DNA from: Ruegeria profundi
GTDB lineage: Bacteria; Pseudomonadota; Alphaproteobacteria; Rhodobacterales; Rhodobacteraceae
Length of the DNA stretch: 64,000 nucleotides
Direction of reading: 5' to 3'
Assembly: GCF_001507545.1 (NCBI RefSeq)
Contig: NZ_LQBP01000002.1
Coordinates: 310,001 to 374,000, forward strand
The translations under genes and the position numbers were made by a program. Positions 62,602-64,000 of this stretch are shown piece after piece; within the stretch, counting starts at the first letter, position 1, and each line of letters starts with the position of its first letter. Below the pieces are notes generated by a model. The model saw only the letters and a list, made by a program, of their open reading frames with translations, had not been told where the DNA came from and searched no databases.

Positions 62602-63530
62602 AGCTCGATGCCCGCCCTGAAAGGATCGTTTTCATCAAAAACCAGTGTCGCTTCGGACATGATATGGGCTTGTCCGGTGATTGAAGGGATGACACCTTGG
62701 TTCGGACCGGGCTGGTAAGACAGGCGATAGGTACTGCCGATGACACTTTGCTGAGTTATTTCCTCGCCGGGTTCCAAAGCTCCATCTGCGGCGAGACACG
62801 CCAGACGCGCCGAACTGCCAGTACCACAAGGTGACCGGTCGTAGTTGTTATCCGGGCACAGCACGAAATTACGGCTGTGGAATTCAGGATTTGGCGAGGC
62901 ATCTTGAAAGATCACGTGGTCGATTGGTTCACCTTGCTCTCCCCCTATGCCGCAGGTGATCGCGGCTTCACGGATCGCAACCGTCATCTCGGTCAGTTGC
63001 CGGATATTGGCGGTTTCGACCGGTATCGGGCTTGGGTCGACGATGAAGAACCAGTTCCCACCATAGGCCACATCGCCCGTCACCGCGCCATAGCCCGGTA
63101 CGTCCAATGTCACGTCACGATGAACCCGGCGGCTTTCGATATTCGTGACCGTAACGGTATGCGCATCGTGCAACTCAACCGTCACAACGCCCGCAGGTGT
63201 TTCGATCTTATGGTGGCCAGCGGAAATTCTGCCTTGATACGCCAGTGTAACAGTCAGTCCAATGGTGCCGTGTCCGCACATTCCCAGCACGGCATCCACG
63301 TCGAAAAAGATCACCCCCGTCACACAGGTGGGATCTACCGGCTCAACCAGCAGCGCACCAACCATTGCTGGCTGCCCACGAGGCTCCAGCATAACCGACC
63401 GATAAAACCCCTTGTGTTCTGTGGCTAATTTCCTTGCACGATCCGCCAACGGACCTTTGCCCAGATCAGGGGCACCACTCAGGATGACCCGTGTCGGCTC
63501 ACCCCCGGTATGACTGTCGATCACATGCAT
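62598..63530 (-). CDS. 4-hydroxyproline 2-epimerase (proline racemase family, Cys/Cys)
   Basis: 310 aa. Both catalytic cysteines are present: Cys85 in MCGHGTIG and Cys235 in DRSPCGTGSS. Converts trans-4-hydroxy-L-proline to cis-4-hydroxy-D-proline. The ATG at 63530 (MHVIDSHTGGEP) is chosen because the family begins there; the frame extends to 63602 without homology and lies inside the upstream gene. Gene order with a dehydrogenase and DHDPS-type deaminase supports epimerase over proline racemase. Confidence 0.9.
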   Translation of the reverse strand: MHVIDSHTGGEPTRVILSGAPDLGKGPLADRARKLATEHKGFYRSVMLEPRGQPAMVGALLVEPVDPTCVTGVIFFDVDAVLGMCGHGTIGLTVTLAYQGRISAGHHKIETPAGVVTVELHDAHTVTVTNIESRRVHRDVTLDVPGYGAVTGDVAYGGNWFFIVDPSPIPVETANIRQLTEMTVAIREAAITCGIGGEQGEPIDHVIFQDASPNPEFHSRNFVLCPDNNYDRSPCGTGSSARLACLAADGALEPGEEITQQSVIGSTYRLSYQPGPNQGVIPSITGQAHIMSEATLVFDENDPFRAGIEL

Positions 63531-64000
63531 TCCGCGATCACTCCGCCCTGTTTGGACCAGTTGGCGAACCACGTGCGGAACAGGTCGTACTGCTGCTCGC
63601 AATAGTTTCGTTGCGCATCGGTTAATTCATCCGTTTCATTGAAGTGCAGCCGGTATTCCTGCTCTCCGTTCAGCACCAGTAGATGCTTGTAGTACAACAC
63701 CAGATCCGGGCCTTCATCAAAGCTTGACAGCACATGGATCGCCTCGGTCAGCTCCTGTGCGCGCTGGCGGGCCTCGGGATCACCTTGTGCCGCCTTCCTG
63801 GATAAAGCGGCCAGCAGCAAAGCCTCACGCGGAAGGGCCGTACCGATGCCGGTGATTGACCCTGTCGCACCGCAATTGACGATGCCGTGGTAAACCTCGG
63901 TATCCACACCGACCATCAGGGTTACATCAGCGTCTTGGCTGGTGATGGTCTCAGCCGCATAGCGCAGATCGTCCCTGCCCCCGAATTCCTTGAAACCGAT
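63521..64000 (-). CDS. Dihydrodipicolinate synthase-family enzyme (probable pyrroline-4-hydroxy-2-carboxylate deaminase), 5' end missing
   Basis: The last 160 residues of a DHDPS/N-acetylneuraminate lyase-type barrel; the start lies beyond the window. IGFKEFGG at the right edge contains the Schiff-base Lys of this family, and VYHGIVNCGATGSITGIG follows. In hydroxyproline operons this enzyme deaminates the dehydrogenase product to 2-oxoglutarate semialdehyde. Overlaps the epimerase start by 10 bp. Confidence 0.85.
   Translation of the reverse strand: MGFKEFGGRDDLRYAAETITSQDADVTLMVGVDTEVYHGIVNCGATGSITGIGTALPREALLLAALSRKAAQGDPEARQRAQELTEAIHVLSSFDEGPDLVLYYKHLLVLNGEQEYRLHFNETDELTDAQRNYCEQQYDLFRTWFANWSKQGGVIAECM

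Overview
The window looks like chromosome from an alphaproteobacterium of the order Rhodobacterales (roseobacter type). The basis is the high-GC codon use, the style of the proteins, a monomeric NADP isocitrate dehydrogenase, a cbiZ-type cobinamide salvage gene and an FnrL-type box in front of a nar cluster. This placement rests on protein resemblance and gene content, since no database search was possible. No phage, CRISPR array, rRNA or intact insertion sequence is visible. One tRNA-Leu(UAG) lies near 41.0 kb on the minus strand.

Region by region. 1-3.5 kb: the end of a corrinoid (B12/cobinamide) ABC uptake operon (binding-protein tail, BtuC-like permease, BtuD-like ATPase), followed by CbiZ and an unrecognised protein. 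3.5-11.4 kb, minus strand: an unusual oxidative cluster (VioB-like ferritin-fold protein, GMC flavoprotein, its small subunit, an acetoacetate-decarboxylase-like protein), headed by a large zinc-ribbon/cyclase/ATPase/TPR regulator. 12.2-17.5 kb: an NtrC-like response regulator lacking the GAFTGA loop, a sensor kinase, three palindromes exactly 42 bp apart, and an OFA-type major facilitator. 18-26.2 kb: an HpaI-type aldolase, a LysR regulator, and a divergent operon of M19 dipeptidase plus a complete Dpp/Opp-type peptide importer.

26.3-40.8 kb: nitrate respiration. A Crp/Fnr regulator is divergent from a universal stress protein gene, then narK1, narK2, narG, narH, narJ, narI, a parvulin-type prolyl isomerase, a possible 39-aa ORF, moeA and a DUF2478 gene. 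A perfect FNR box (TTGAT-N4-ATCAA) precedes the stress-protein gene, so anaerobic control of the whole run is likely. Transporters, enzyme, chaperones and molybdopterin synthesis are therefore grouped together.

41.8-57.6 kb is the most unusual part: twelve plus-strand genes that appear to form one system. Two dynamin-like GTPase pairs (each a large A-type plus a B-type partner) surround a roadblock/LC7-like protein and an unknown protein, with another small unknown protein in front. They are followed by a membrane-anchored Hanks-type Ser/Thr kinase, an FHA protein, a PP2C phosphatase and two secreted LysM-plus-solute-binding-domain proteins. I infer an envelope-sensing module in which phosphorylation controls membrane-acting GTPases. 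I know of no described system with this composition.

57.9-64 kb, minus strand: monomeric isocitrate dehydrogenase, then a hydroxyproline catabolic operon (aldolase-fold deaminase cut by the window end, 4-hydroxyproline 2-epimerase, D-hydroxyproline/D-amino-acid dehydrogenase, and a Ser/Thr-type proline racemase homologue that is probably a trans-3-hydroxyproline dehydratase).
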